From Sphingosinicella sp041916975 (GTDB taxonomy: Bacteria > Pseudomonadota > Alphaproteobacteria > Sphingomonadales > Sphingomonadaceae), in NCBI RefSeq assembly GCF_041916975.1, contig NZ_JAYRYK010000001.1, positions 620,001-684,000 of the forward strand: a DNA stretch of 64,000 nucleotides, given 5' to 3'. Of the stretch, positions 17,837 to 27,706 are shown in pieces. A program made the position numbers and the translations under genes. Below the pieces are notes generated by a model. That model was not told where the DNA came from. It ran no database searches and was given only the letters and a program-made list of their open reading frames with translations. The stretch's first letter is position 1, and each line of letters starts with the position of its first letter.

Positions 17837-20248
17837 TCAGAACTTGGTGCCGACCTTGAGACCGATGGTCCGCGGCGTCGTCACCACCGTGTAGAACTTG
17901 CCGCCGATATCCGTTACGCCGTCCGGATCGCCGCAAACGCTCTCGCCGCACTGGATCGTACGCGTCACCTGCCCGCGCGAGTCGAACAGGTTGCGGGCGT
18001 AAAGTTCAACTGTCCACGATCCGTTGGTCACGCCCGCGCTGACGTCCACCGTCGTGTAGGAAGGGAGCGAACCGACGATGCTGCGCTCGTAAAGGCGAAG
18101 ATCGCTGGTGCGCTTGCCTTCGTAGACGAGACCGCCCTGCAGATGCGCCGTGAGATCTGCCACCGGGAATTCGTAGCGCGCAAAGGCGTTGCCCTTGAAC
18201 TTCGCCGAGACAGGAAGACGCGTGCCGGAAGGCGCCAGCAATGCGTTCTCCTCTTCGTCCGGCCCCTCCAGCGTACAATCGAACTGCGGGTTGGCGATGA
18301 GACAGAAATCCGTCGTGCTCTGCGCATCGTTGTAGCTGAAGCCCGCGTTGAAGGTCAGGCCTTCAGAGGCGCGGATGAAGATATCGCTTTCGATACCCCA
18401 GATGCGCGCGTCGCCGGCGTTACGGACCTCGGTAAGGCCGTTTGCGCCAAGGAACGAGAGCTGGATGTTGGACCATTTCTCGTAATAGACGGCGCCGTTC
18501 CACCGGAACGCACCGCCTGCCCACGTCGTCTTCCAGCCAAGCTCGTAATTGTCGAGCTCATCCGCCCCGTATGGCGGCAGCGTACCGCGCCGGTTGACGC
18601 CACCCGGCCGGAAACCGCGCGACCATGTCGCGTAGACCAGCGCATCGTCCGTCAGCTTGTAGGTCGCGTTCAGCTTGTGGATGAAATCCGTGTCCGACGT
18701 CGTCTTGTCGAGGTTGGTGCAGGGGCTGCCCTTGATCGTCGGCGGAAGAAGTTCGCCTTCGCTGTCCGTGAAACACGCCGCGACACCCGTCCGGCTGCTG
18801 AAGCCATCGCTGTATCCGAAGAACCCCTCGAGCGAGTTCTTGTATTTGTAGACGCGGATACCGCCGCTCAGCGTCAGCTTCTCCGTCAGGTCGTAGGAAA
18901 CTTCGCCGAACGCCGCGTAGTCGCGGTCGATGCGCAGCTGCTTGGTCAGCCAGATATTGCTGTCCGTACCCGGCACGGTGATCGAATCGGCGATGTCATC
19001 GACGATATAGTTCTGCTCGATGTTGTGCGACTGGCGCTGATAGAACACGCCGCCGATGAAGCGCAGCGGCTTGTCGGCCGGTGAAGCGATGCGCAGTTCG
19101 TGGCTCTGCTTCGTGAAGCGATCGATGCCGATGATGTACTGGTTCGGGTTCACCAGATTATCGTCGTTGTCGTAGAACGAACCGCCGGCCTCGTAGAGTG
19201 CATCGTAGAAATACGCATAGTCGACATAGTCGGACTCGCTGTTGATCTTGCGCTTCATGTAAGCGCCGGCATAGGTCAGATCCCAGCTGCCGATCTTGCC
19301 TTCGATGGTGAGCGCGGCCTGGAACCAGCGATCATTATAACGCTCGGGATTGAACTGCTGCACCTGCAGCTCGCCGAGCCCGGCCTCCTGAGCGAACGAG
19401 CCGAAACTTTTCTGCTTCTGTCCCATCAGCGTCGGCAGAACGGTCCAGTTCTCGTTGAGATCGATCTCGAGCGCAATGCGCCCGCCGTAGGTCTCGACGT
19501 CGTTGTAATCGTCCTCGACATACGGCGCGTTATTGAAGGTGATTTCCGAAGTCGGGAAGGTCAGCGAGCCCGGGATGTTGTCGATGTATCCGCCGTCCTT
19601 GTCGTACCAACCGACGACACGCACCGCCGCATTGTCCGAAAGCGGCGCGTTGATGAAGCCTTCGAGGACATAGCCTTCCTCGCCGTGCGCGATCGTGTTC
19701 ACCTCGGCATCGACCGCGCCGTAGAAGCCGCTCGTGTCCGGGCGGTTGGTGACGATCTTCACCGTGCCGGCCTGGCTCGATGCACCGTAGAGCGTGCCCT
19801 GCGGACCCGCGAGCGCCTCAACGCGCGCGATGTCGTACACGTGGATGTCGAGGTTGCCCTGAATGGTCGTGATCGGCTGCTCGTCGAGATACATGCCGAC
19901 CGACGGCAGCGAGGTCGAATGGTTCGCGTTCTCGCCCGAGGCGACGCCGCGGAAATAGACGTTCGCAGAACCCGGCCCAAGCGACTGGTAGGAAAGACTC
20001 GGCAGGTAGCGCGCGTAGTCGTCGAAATCCTGCACCTGAAGCTGCTGGAGCTTCTGCGTTCCGAGCGCGACGACCGCGATCGGCACGTCCTGCAAATTCT
20101 CCTCGCGCTTCTGCGCCGTGATGATGATGGTGTCGCCGATGACTTCTTGCGCTTCCTGTGCAAGCGCCGGTGCCGTCAGCATCGTGGAACCAAGCAGCAC
20201 GCCACTGGCGACTGCAGCCCTGATCGTCACATGATTTCGCAGGTGCAC
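17837..20248 (-). CDS. TonB-dependent receptor
   Basis: Outer-membrane 22-strand receptor for active uptake, about 803 residues. I use GTG at 20248, preceded by AGGGGGAAAAGG. The signal peptide ends at TAPALAQ, then comes a TonB-box-like stretch (GDTIIITAQKREE) and a plug domain (VPIAVVALGTQKL... RVEALAGPQGTLYGASSQAGTVKIVT). The barrel ends in a C-terminal aromatic strand (RTIGLKVGTKF). An in-frame ATG at 20314 would extend it without a better signal peptide. Substrate unknown; the adjacent APC permease hints at an amino-acid-like compound. Confidence 0.92.
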   Translation of the reverse strand: MHLRNHVTIRAAVASGVLLGSTMLTAPALAQEAQEVIGDTIIITAQKREENLQDVPIAVVALGTQKLQQLQVQDFDDYARYLPSLSYQSLGPGSANVYFRGVASGENANHSTSLPSVGMYLDEQPITTIQGNLDIHVYDIARVEALAGPQGTLYGASSQAGTVKIVTNRPDTSGFYGAVDAEVNTIAHGEEGYVLEGFINAPLSDNAAVRVVGWYDKDGGYIDNIPGSLTFPTSEITFNNAPYVEDDYNDVETYGGRIALEIDLNENWTVLPTLMGQKQKSFGSFAQEAGLGELQVQQFNPERYNDRWFQAALTIEGKIGSWDLTYAGAYMKRKINSESDYVDYAYFYDALYEAGGSFYDNDDNLVNPNQYIIGIDRFTKQSHELRIASPADKPLRFIGGVFYQRQSHNIEQNYIVDDIADSITVPGTDSNIWLTKQLRIDRDYAAFGEVSYDLTEKLTLSGGIRVYKYKNSLEGFFGYSDGFSSRTGVAACFTDSEGELLPPTIKGSPCTNLDKTTSDTDFIHKLNATYKLTDDALVYATWSRGFRPGGVNRRGTLPPYGADELDNYELGWKTTWAGGAFRWNGAVYYEKWSNIQLSFLGANGLTEVRNAGDARIWGIESDIFIRASEGLTFNAGFSYNDAQSTTDFCLIANPQFDCTLEGPDEEENALLAPSGTRLPVSAKFKGNAFARYEFPVADLTAHLQGGLVYEGKRTSDLRLYERSIVGSLPSYTTVDVSAGVTNGSWTVELYARNLFDSRGQVTRTIQCGESVCGDPDGVTDIGGKFYTVVTTPRTIGLKVGTKF

Positions 20249-20368
20249 CCTTTTCCCCCTCTCAGCTTTTGCTGTCCCGGGCGGAATGGTGAACGTGCGT
20301 GGAACAGCGGTCAATTCGGGTCCCGCGGCTTTGTTATACAGATGTCATATTGCTGGTCGGGCGTCACA

Positions 20369-22141
20369 TTATTGCAACAGCGAAGCGACCGGCGGCACCC
20401 CCGGATACGCCGTGAGCGCGGGTCCCAGACTCGCCTTCAGGGGCTCCAGCCACGGCGCGAACGCCTGCCATTGCTCCATGCCTTCGCGGTTGATCGGGCG
20501 CCGCACCTGTTCGGAACTTGCCGTGCGCACTGCACGCTCGTTTTCGAAGAAACGCAGGCACGCGGGGTCGAACGGCACGCCGACATAATCCAGCAGCCGC
20601 CGCACCTCGCCTTCCGTATCCTCGATCATGTCTTCGTAGAAAACACGGTGCACGCGCCCCGGAAGCGCGTCGTCGATCACCGCCATCATCGCCACATAAT
20701 CGCGATAGTAACGGCCAAGGTCGGAAAGGTCGTAGCTGAAGCCCTGCCCCCGCGCGAAATGCTGCTTGAAGTTCGAAAAGCAGCAGCCGAGCGGATGCCG
20801 GCGGGCATCGATGATCTTCGCGTTCGGGAGGATCAGGTGAATGAAGCCGGCGTGCGCCCAGTTGTTCGGCATCTTGTCGATGAACAGCGGCCTGTCGGTC
20901 TTGCGGTGGATGCGCGTGCGCTCCAGATATTCGGCGCCGAGTTCGGCGAATGCCTCGGCGGACAGGTCCCCAAGGCACGCCGGATAGGCGGTCTCCTCGT
21001 CGCGCATCTTGCGGCCGCCGAGCCGCCGCGCCATCGCTGCGATGTCGGGCAGTTCCTGTGTCCCCTCGATCATCGGGTGCGACGAGAGAATCTGCTCGAT
21101 CAGCGTCGATCCCGCGCGCGGCATTCCAAGGACGAAGATCGGATCGGGCGCAGGATTGCCCTGCCCTGCGCGCGCAGCGAAGAATCCAGCATCCATCATC
21201 GCCGCCGCACTGCGAACGAGGCTGCTGATTTCGCCCGCATCATAATCGAGCATCGCCTTCCGCAGCGCGTTGCCCTTTAGGTAGTGACCGAAAGAGCCCG
21301 CGTGATCCTTCGCATCCTCCAGCGCCTTGCCGAGCGCGAAATGCAGGTGAAAGCGGTCATCCTCGCTGATGCCGCCGCCGTCCAGCGCACCCTGCATCGC
21401 CGCGATATCGGCGTCCGTGAAATGCACGGTCTTCAGGTTGGCAAGGCTCCACCACACCTCGCCGAGCCCCGGCGCGCGCGCGATCGCCTTGCGGTAGGCG
21501 GCGATCGAATCCGCCTGCCTGCCCACGGTTTTCAGCACATGGCCATAGCTCATCCACACGCGCGGCTGCGCCGGGTGGGCGGCAAGCACGGATTCGTAAA
21601 GCGCGATCGCCTCCTCATAGCCGCCGATCCGCCCCAGCGCCGCGGCTTTGAGGTTGCGGTGCGCGGCATTGTCAGGGTCGCCCGCCAGCAGCCGGTCGAG
21701 CTCAGCAACGGCATCGGTGGGATTGTTCTGCCGGTAGAGCACGGTGGCGAGGTTGGCGCGCGCCGCCACGAACGCGGGCGCAAGTTCAAGCGCGCGGCGC
21801 AGCAGCTTTTCAGCGTCCCCGTAGCGCCCGAGCCGCCCGGCGATCTCCGCCATCATGCGGATCGCCGCGACGTCCATGGGCTTTTCCTTCAGCCGCGCGC
21901 GCAGGACGCGTTCGGCGATCGGGATATTGTTGTCGAGGAGCGCGGCGGCCGCCTCGACAAGCACCGGGTCGCGCGTCGAAGCCTGAATCGCGCCGAGTTC
22001 GGCTTCCTCGGCGGCCGTGTCCTCACCCATGCCGCGCAGCGCGGCACCGAGCGCGCGGAGTGCGTCGGCATTGCCGGGATGCGTTTTCAGGAAGGTGCGG
22101 GCGCGTTCGGCACGCTCGGCCGGATTCGGTGCGGTCGACAT
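20369..22141 (-). CDS. TPR repeat sulfotransferase family protein
   Basis: About 590 residues from ATG 22141. The first half is a run of tetratricopeptide repeats (for example AEKLLRRALELAPAFVAARANLATVLYRQ and AIALYESVLAAHPAQPRVWMSYGHVLK). The second half is a sulfotransferase domain with the PAPS 5'-phosphosulfate loop in FVLGMPRAGSTLIEQILSSH and the downstream LFIDKMPNNWAHAGFI. The acceptor is unknown. This fusion is common in sphingomonads and stands divergent from the polyamine island. A frame extending upstream to 22249 lacks a ribosome site. Confidence 0.87.
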   Translation of the reverse strand: MSTAPNPAERAERARTFLKTHPGNADALRALGAALRGMGEDTAAEEAELGAIQASTRDPVLVEAAAALLDNNIPIAERVLRARLKEKPMDVAAIRMMAEIAGRLGRYGDAEKLLRRALELAPAFVAARANLATVLYRQNNPTDAVAELDRLLAGDPDNAAHRNLKAAALGRIGGYEEAIALYESVLAAHPAQPRVWMSYGHVLKTVGRQADSIAAYRKAIARAPGLGEVWWSLANLKTVHFTDADIAAMQGALDGGGISEDDRFHLHFALGKALEDAKDHAGSFGHYLKGNALRKAMLDYDAGEISSLVRSAAAMMDAGFFAARAGQGNPAPDPIFVLGMPRAGSTLIEQILSSHPMIEGTQELPDIAAMARRLGGRKMRDEETAYPACLGDLSAEAFAELGAEYLERTRIHRKTDRPLFIDKMPNNWAHAGFIHLILPNAKIIDARRHPLGCCFSNFKQHFARGQGFSYDLSDLGRYYRDYVAMMAVIDDALPGRVHRVFYEDMIEDTEGEVRRLLDYVGVPFDPACLRFFENERAVRTASSEQVRRPINREGMEQWQAFAPWLEPLKASLGPALTAYPGVPPVASLLQ

Positions 22142-22298
22142 GCGCGCGAACGTGCTGAGCCGCGCGTTTCCGGTCAAGCCGCCAGTCACCGGCGCATCGC
22201 CCCATCGGAAAAATCGATACCCCCTGCTCCAGTAAATCCCACTGGCCAAGTGCTTGCCGCACGCGCAGTATGCTGGCCGGACGGGGGTTTATCCGATC

Positions 22299-23648
22299 AT
22301 GTCAGCCGAAATTACCAACTGGATCAACGAACGCGGTATCAGCGAGGTCGAGTGCATCGTCCCCGACATGAACGGCATTCAGCGCGGCAAGGTTCTGCCC
22401 GCGGGCAAGTTCCTGAAGTCGCTTACGGACCAGACGCTCCGCATTCCGGGCAGCGTCTACACGGTCACCGTCACGGGTGAATACCCGGACGATATCAATT
22501 CCATCATCCCGGACTACGATCCCGACATGGTGATGGTGCCGGACCCGACGACGATCCGCGAGGCGCCGGGCTTCAAGACGCCGACGGCCTATGTGATCGC
22601 CGACGCCTTCACGCGCGAGGGCAAGCCCCTCGCCATCGCGCCGCGCATGATCCTGAAGAAGGTTCTGCACCTTTATGAGCGGCGCGGCTGGAAGCCGGTG
22701 ATCGCGCCGGAGCTGGAATTCTACCTCGTCTCGAAGAACCTCGATTCCGACTTCCCGCTCACGCCCCCTGCGGGCCGCTCGGGCCGCTCGGAAACCGCGA
22801 GCCAGCCCTACGGCCTCGAAGCCCTCGGTGAGTTCGAGGACATCATCGAGCACATCTACGACTTCTGCGAGAAGGCCGAGCTCAACATCGATACGATGAT
22901 CCACGAGTCCGGCGCCGCGCAGCTCGAGATCAACTTTGTCCACGGCGATCCGCTTGCGCTCGCCGATCAGGTGCTGCTCTTCAAGCGCATCGTCCGGCAC
23001 GTCGCGCTGGAGCACGGCGTTTACGCCACCTTCCTCGCCAAGCCGATGTCGGACCAGCCCGGCAGCTCGATGCACATCCACCAGTCGCTGCTCGATAGCG
23101 ATACGGGCCGCAACCTGTTCACCACGCCGCAGGGCCGCGACAGCGCGCTCTTCCGCAGCTACATCGCCGGCCTCGTCCGCCTGCTGCCGCAGATCACGCC
23201 GATGTTCGCACCGAACGTCAACTCGTTCCGCCGGATGCGGCCGGATAGCGACGCGCCGATCAACGTGCAGTGGGGCAGCGACAACCGCTCCTGCGGCCTG
23301 CGCATCCCGGTTTCGGACGCGAAGAACCGCCGCATCGAAAACCGCCTGCCCGGCGCGGATTCGAATCCCTATCTCGCGATCGCGGCATCGCTCATCTGCG
23401 GCTACGTCGGCATGACGGAGCGGATGCAGCCGCCCAAGAGCCTGCAGGGCAGCGCCTACAACCGCGCGCGTACTTTGCCGCGAACGCTCGAAAGCGCGCT
23501 CGATCGCTTCAGCCACTGCAAGGCCGTCCGCAATCACCTCGGCGAGGATTTCTTCGACGTGTTCTACGCGATCAAGGAATCCGAGCTGTTCGCGTATCAG
23601 TCGGTGATCAGTTCCTGGGAGCGCGAACACCTCCTCCTGAGGGTCTGA
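22299..23648 (+). CDS. puuA: Glutamine synthetase family: gamma-glutamylputrescine synthetase
   Basis: Ligates glutamate to putrescine (ATP-dependent), the first step of the Puu route. The 449-residue protein from ATG 22299 has the GS fold: the short beta-grasp N-terminus (VECIVPDMNGIQRGKVLPAGKF), the catalytic PELEFYLV, the His/Gly block GSSMHIHQSL, and NRSCGLRIPVSDAKNRRIENRLPGADSNPYLA near the end. The N-terminal DMNGIQRGK form is typical of PuuA/PauA rather than nitrogen-assimilation GlnA. It leads the island and lies 3 nt before the oxidase. Confidence 0.88.
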   Translation: MSAEITNWINERGISEVECIVPDMNGIQRGKVLPAGKFLKSLTDQTLRIPGSVYTVTVTGEYPDDINSIIPDYDPDMVMVPDPTTIREAPGFKTPTAYVIADAFTREGKPLAIAPRMILKKVLHLYERRGWKPVIAPELEFYLVSKNLDSDFPLTPPAGRSGRSETASQPYGLEALGEFEDIIEHIYDFCEKAELNIDTMIHESGAAQLEINFVHGDPLALADQVLLFKRIVRHVALEHGVYATFLAKPMSDQPGSSMHIHQSLLDSDTGRNLFTTPQGRDSALFRSYIAGLVRLLPQITPMFAPNVNSFRRMRPDSDAPINVQWGSDNRSCGLRIPVSDAKNRRIENRLPGADSNPYLAIAASLICGYVGMTERMQPPKSLQGSAYNRARTLPRTLESALDRFSHCKAVRNHLGEDFFDVFYAIKESELFAYQSVISSWEREHLLLRV

Positions 23649-23650
23649 TC

Positions 23651-24925
23651 TTGGCCCAGCCGCACGCGCCGTCGTACTACGCCGCGACCGCAAACGCCTT
23701 CCCGGCCCAGCCGCAGCTTGCCGGCAGCATGGCCGCAGACGTCTGCGTCGTCGGCGGCGGCTACACCGGCCTCTCCGCCGCGCTCTCCGCTGCCGAAGCC
23801 GGCTACGCCGTCACCCTCGTCGAGGCGCACCGTATCGGTTGGGGCGCTTCGGGTCGGAACGGCGGCCAGATGATCCCCGGCCTGCGCTGGTCCGCGACCG
23901 ATCTCGTGGAGCGCTTCGGCCAGGAAACCGCCCAGCGACTTTTCAGCGTGGGCAACACGGCGCGCGCGCGCGTTCACGATCGCATCGCCCGGCACGGCAT
24001 CGCCTGCGATCTCCGCCACGGCCACTTCACCGCCGCCTGCAAACCCGCTGACCTCGCCGCCATGGAGCGCGAGCTCGAATGCCTCGACTATGTGATGGGC
24101 TACGACGCCGCGCAGCTCGTGCGTCCCGAGCAGGCCGCCGGAATCGTCTCGGCGAAGGGCTATCACGGCGGCATTTACGATTCGGCGGGCGGCCACCTGC
24201 ATCCGCTGAACTATGCGCTCGGCCTTGCCGAAGCCGCGCGCGCGGCCGGCGTGAAGCTCCATGAAGGCTCACCCGTCACCCATGTCACAGGCGGTGATCG
24301 CCCCAGCGTCACGACCGCGCATGGCAACGTGTCCGCGCGCTACGTCGTGCTCGCCTGCGATGCCTTCATGGGCGAGGTGGACGCCGATCTCGGCCGCTAC
24401 ACGATGCCGGTCGCGAACTACAATATCGCGACGGAACCGCTCGGCGAGGACCGCGCCCGTGCGCTCATCCCGTCAGGCGCAGCGATCTCCGAAAGCCGCT
24501 TCGTCCTCAACTATTATCGCCTCTCCGCCGACAACCGCCTGATCTTCGGCGGCGGCGAGAAATACACGCCGCGCCCGCCGCGCGATGTCGCCGGGTTCGT
24601 GCGCCCCTACATGGAAGCCGCGTTCCCAAGCGTCAAAGGCATCGGCATCGACTATGCGTGGGGCGGTCTCGTCGGCGTCACCATGAACCGGCTCCCGCAT
24701 TTCGGCCGCAAGGGCAATATCTTCTACGCGCACGGCTATTCGGGCCACGGCGTGCTGCTCACCACCCTCGCGGGCGAACTCATCACCGAGGCGATGCGCG
24801 GCACCGCCGAGCGTTTCGACCTGTTCGCATCGCTTCCCGTGAAGCCCTTCCCGGGCGGGCCGCTGCTGCGCCACCCGCTCTATGTCGCCGGAATGCTCTG
24901 GTATGCGCTGAGGGACCGGCTGTGA
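23651..24925 (+). CDS. puuB: Gamma-glutamylputrescine oxidase (FAD-dependent)
   Basis: DAO-family flavoenzyme that would oxidise gamma-glutamylputrescine to the aldehyde, releasing ammonia and H2O2. The dinucleotide-binding motif is VCVVGGGYTGLSAALSAAEAGYAVTLVEA (about residues 24-52), followed by GWGASGRNGGQMIPGLRW and the C-terminal FYAHGYSGHGVLLTTLAGELI. The likely start is TTG 23651, with GAGGG eight bases upstream. An upstream extension overlaps puuA and is not needed. It overlaps the following aminotransferase by 4 nt (GTGA). Confidence 0.87.
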   Translation: MAQPHAPSYYAATANAFPAQPQLAGSMAADVCVVGGGYTGLSAALSAAEAGYAVTLVEAHRIGWGASGRNGGQMIPGLRWSATDLVERFGQETAQRLFSVGNTARARVHDRIARHGIACDLRHGHFTAACKPADLAAMERELECLDYVMGYDAAQLVRPEQAAGIVSAKGYHGGIYDSAGGHLHPLNYALGLAEAARAAGVKLHEGSPVTHVTGGDRPSVTTAHGNVSARYVVLACDAFMGEVDADLGRYTMPVANYNIATEPLGEDRARALIPSGAAISESRFVLNYYRLSADNRLIFGGGEKYTPRPPRDVAGFVRPYMEAAFPSVKGIGIDYAWGGLVGVTMNRLPHFGRKGNIFYAHGYSGHGVLLTTLAGELITEAMRGTAERFDLFASLPVKPFPGGPLLRHPLYVAGMLWYALRDRL

Positions 24926-26268
24926 TCGCGCCCGCCGCCATCGCCCGCATGATCGCGGACGAGACCGCGCGTTTCACCGCCGCGAACCCGCGCTCCGCCG
25001 CGCTCGCGAAGGATGCCGCGCGGCACTGGCATCGCGGTGTGCCGTTCCACTGGATGCTCGATTGGGGCACGCCCTTCCCGCTCTTCGCCGCGCGGGCGGA
25101 GGGTTCGCGCCTGTGGGACGCCGATGGCCACGTCTACGACGATTTCTGCCTTGGCGACACCGGCTCGATGTTCGGCCACTCCCCAGTACCCGTGTCCCGT
25201 GCAATCGCACGGCAGGGCGCGCAGGGCCTCACCTTCATGCTGCCGACAGAAGACGCTGTCGCGGTCGGCGACCTGCTCGCAGAGCGCTTCGGCCTCCCGT
25301 TCTGGCAGATCACGTCCACCGCGAGCGAAGCGAATCGCGCCGTCATCCGCTGGTGCCGGGGCATCACGGGGCGCGACAAGATCATCGTTTTCAACGGCTG
25401 CTACCATGGCGCGGTCGACGATGTGTTCGTCGATCTCAGAGACGGCGTGCCCGAACTTCGCCGCAGCCTCGTCGGGCAGGTTTACGACATGCGCGAACAC
25501 ACGCGCGTTATCGAGTTCAACGATCTCGCCGCGCTCGAAGCCGCGCTGGCGCCGGGCGATGTCGCGTGCGTGCTTACCGAACCCGCGCTCACCAACGTCG
25601 GCATGATGCTGCCTGATCCCGGCTACCTCGAAGCGCTCCGGGACCTCACCCGCCGCCACGGCACGCTGCTGGTCTTCGACGAGACGCACACGATCTCCAC
25701 CGGCCCCGGCGGCTGGACAGGCACACACGGCCCCCTGCCCGACCTGTTCGTCCTCGGCAAACCCGTTGCCGGCGGCGTGCCCTGCGCAGTCTACGGCTTT
25801 TCCGCCGACGTCGCCGAACGCATGGAGCACGTGCGCGCCGCGAACGAAAGCGGGCACTCCGGCATCGGCACCACGCTCAGCGCCAATGCGCTCGCGCTCG
25901 CAGCGATGCGCGCCGCGCTTGCCGAGGTGATGACGCCCGAAGCTTACGCGCACATGCTGCCACTCGCGGACCGCCTCGCCGAAACGCTGCGTACCACCAT
26001 CGCCGCGCACGACCTCGACTGGCACGTCACGCATGTCGGCGCGCGCGGCGAGTTCATCTGCACCGGCACGCCGCCGCGAAACGGCACAGAGGCGCGCGCC
26101 GCCATGCAGGGCGATCTCGAACGCGCGATCCACCTCTATCTCATCAACCGGGGCATCCTCATCGCGCCCTTCCACAACATGACGCTCGTTTGCCCGGCGA
26201 CGACCGAAGATCAGGTCGCCCGCCTCGGCAATGTCTTGGGCGAATGCCTTTCAAGCCTTATGGAATAA
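24922..26268 (+). CDS. Class III PLP aminotransferase (GSA-aminomutase-like)
   Basis: Fold-type I pyridoxal-phosphate aminotransferase, 448 residues from GTG 24922, coupled to puuB. Key blocks: NGCYHGAVDDV, the cofactor Asp in LVFDETHTI, and the Schiff-base Lys in FVLGKPVAGGVPC. The overall look is nearest to glutamate-1-semialdehyde aminomutase-like transaminases rather than SpuC, which is encoded separately at 38.4 kb. In this operon it may handle GABA or another omega-amino intermediate, since no obvious GabT is present; that is inference. A second glutamine synthetase starts 4 nt after its stop. Confidence 0.8.
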   Translation: MIAPAAIARMIADETARFTAANPRSAALAKDAARHWHRGVPFHWMLDWGTPFPLFAARAEGSRLWDADGHVYDDFCLGDTGSMFGHSPVPVSRAIARQGAQGLTFMLPTEDAVAVGDLLAERFGLPFWQITSTASEANRAVIRWCRGITGRDKIIVFNGCYHGAVDDVFVDLRDGVPELRRSLVGQVYDMREHTRVIEFNDLAALEAALAPGDVACVLTEPALTNVGMMLPDPGYLEALRDLTRRHGTLLVFDETHTISTGPGGWTGTHGPLPDLFVLGKPVAGGVPCAVYGFSADVAERMEHVRAANESGHSGIGTTLSANALALAAMRAALAEVMTPEAYAHMLPLADRLAETLRTTIAAHDLDWHVTHVGARGEFICTGTPPRNGTEARAAMQGDLERAIHLYLINRGILIAPFHNMTLVCPATTEDQVARLGNVLGECLSSLME

Positions 26269-26272
26269 ACGC

Positions 26273-27664
26273 ATGACCAAGCCGCCCCTCTCATCGAACA
26301 AGATCGCCGACGTTTCGGAAGCTCACGCCTTCTTCGCGGCGAACCCCGATATCGACGCTGTCGACATCATCTTCACCAACATGTGCGGCGTGCCGCGCGG
26401 CAAGCGCCTGCGCCGCCACGAGGTGATCGCCGTCTATGAGTCGGGCCGTTTCCTGCCCGGCTCCGCCGTCGTCGTCGACATTACCGGCCGCGACACCGAG
26501 GAAACCGGCCTCGTCTGGGAAGACGGCGACGCCGACCGCTATGTGAAGCCCGTCCCCGGCACGCTCGTCCGCGCGCCCTGGCTCGGCGAGAACGCCGGTC
26601 AGTTCCTCACCAGCTTCTACGAACTCGACGGCACGCCCAACGACCTCGATCCGCGCCACGTCCTCGGCAGCGTCATCGATCGGCTGGCGGCGGATGGGCT
26701 GACGCCCGTCGTCGCGGTCGAGCTCGAATTCTTCCTGCTCGACATTTCCGGCGGCAAGCCCGCCCCCGCAAAGGGCCTGCTCACGCCGCACCGCTCAGGC
26801 GACAATCAGGTCTATGGCCTCCGCGAGCTCGAAGACTTCAAGCCGTTCTTCGACGATCTCTATGCCGCGTGCGACGCGCAGAACATTCCGCTCGAATCCG
26901 CGATTGCCGAATACGCCCCCGGCCAGTTTGAACTCACGCTGCGCCACAAGCCGGACGCGCTCCGCGCCACCGACGATGCCGTCATGTACAAGCGGCTGGT
27001 GAAGGGCGTTGCGGTGAAGCATGGCCTTGAAGCCACGTTCATGGCGAAGCCCTTTGCGCACGAAGCCGGCAACGGGATGCACCTCCACATCTCGATGGCC
27101 GACGAAAGCGGCAACAATGCCTTCGCCAGCGAAGACCCCGAAGGCGCGCCGATCCTGCGCCACGCCATCGGCGGCATGAAGGCCGCGCTCGGCGAATCGA
27201 TGGCGATCTTCGCCCCGAACGCCAACAGCTACCGCCGCTTCAAGGCGAACAGCTACGCCCCCGTCGCGCCGACATGGGGCGTCAACAACCGCACGGTTTC
27301 ACTGCGTATCCCGGCGGGTTCCCCCGCCTCGCGCCACGTCGAGCACCGTGTCTGCGGCGCGGACGCGAACCCCTACCTCGCCGTCGCCGCCGTGCTCGCC
27401 GCGATGCACCACGGCATCACGAACCGCATCGATCCCGGCCCCGCCGTCGTCGGCAACGGCTACGAGGACGAGGCGAGCGCGGGCGTGAAGCTCCCCAACA
27501 ACTGGTTCGCCGCCAACGACGCCTTCGAAGCCTCGCCGCTGATGAACGACTACCTCGGCGCGCGCTTCGTGAAGAACTACACCATCGTGAAGCGCACGGA
27601 GATGGCGCGCTTCTACGGCGAGGTCACCGAGCTCGATTACGACTGGTACTTGCGCAACGCCTGA
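26273..27664 (+). CDS. Second glutamine synthetase family protein (PuuA/PauA-like)
   Basis: 463 residues from ATG 26273, with AVDIIFTNMCGVPRGKRLRRHEV at the N-terminus, catalytic VELEFFLLD, GNGMHLHISM, and NNRTVSLRIPAGSPASRHVEHRVCGADANPYLA. It belongs to the same glutamyl-amine ligase group as the first gene of this operon but is clearly divergent from it, so it is unlikely to be a recent duplicate. Pseudomonas carries several PauA paralogues with different polyamine preferences; this one may take spermidine, cadaverine or an ethanolamine-like amine. It is the last gene of the first part of the island. Confidence 0.82.
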   Translation: MTKPPLSSNKIADVSEAHAFFAANPDIDAVDIIFTNMCGVPRGKRLRRHEVIAVYESGRFLPGSAVVVDITGRDTEETGLVWEDGDADRYVKPVPGTLVRAPWLGENAGQFLTSFYELDGTPNDLDPRHVLGSVIDRLAADGLTPVVAVELEFFLLDISGGKPAPAKGLLTPHRSGDNQVYGLRELEDFKPFFDDLYAACDAQNIPLESAIAEYAPGQFELTLRHKPDALRATDDAVMYKRLVKGVAVKHGLEATFMAKPFAHEAGNGMHLHISMADESGNNAFASEDPEGAPILRHAIGGMKAALGESMAIFAPNANSYRRFKANSYAPVAPTWGVNNRTVSLRIPAGSPASRHVEHRVCGADANPYLAVAAVLAAMHHGITNRIDPGPAVVGNGYEDEASAGVKLPNNWFAANDAFEASPLMNDYLGARFVKNYTIVKRTEMARFYGEVTELDYDWYLRNA

Positions 27665-27677
27665 GGCGGCGCACGTT

Positions 27678-27706
27678 TTGCGCTTGCCGAGATTTTGGGC
27701 TATAGC
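27678..27706 (+). promoter_or_regulatory. Probable sigma-70 promoter of the cold-shock gene
   Basis: TTGCGC (27678-27683), 17 bp, TATAGC (27701-27706). Transcription from here gives a leader of about 130 nt before the cold-shock ATG, as expected for cspA-type genes whose 5' leader folds differently at low temperature. Confidence 0.5.

Noticed and set aside
22142..22298. Riboswitch upstream of puuA
   Set aside because: The 157-bp divergent gap has no recognisable aptamer fold or terminator.
23270..23650. Apparent N-terminal extension of the PuuB frame into puuA
   Set aside because: The extension is an out-of-frame reading of puuA; the oxidase FAD motif fits a start at TTG 23651.
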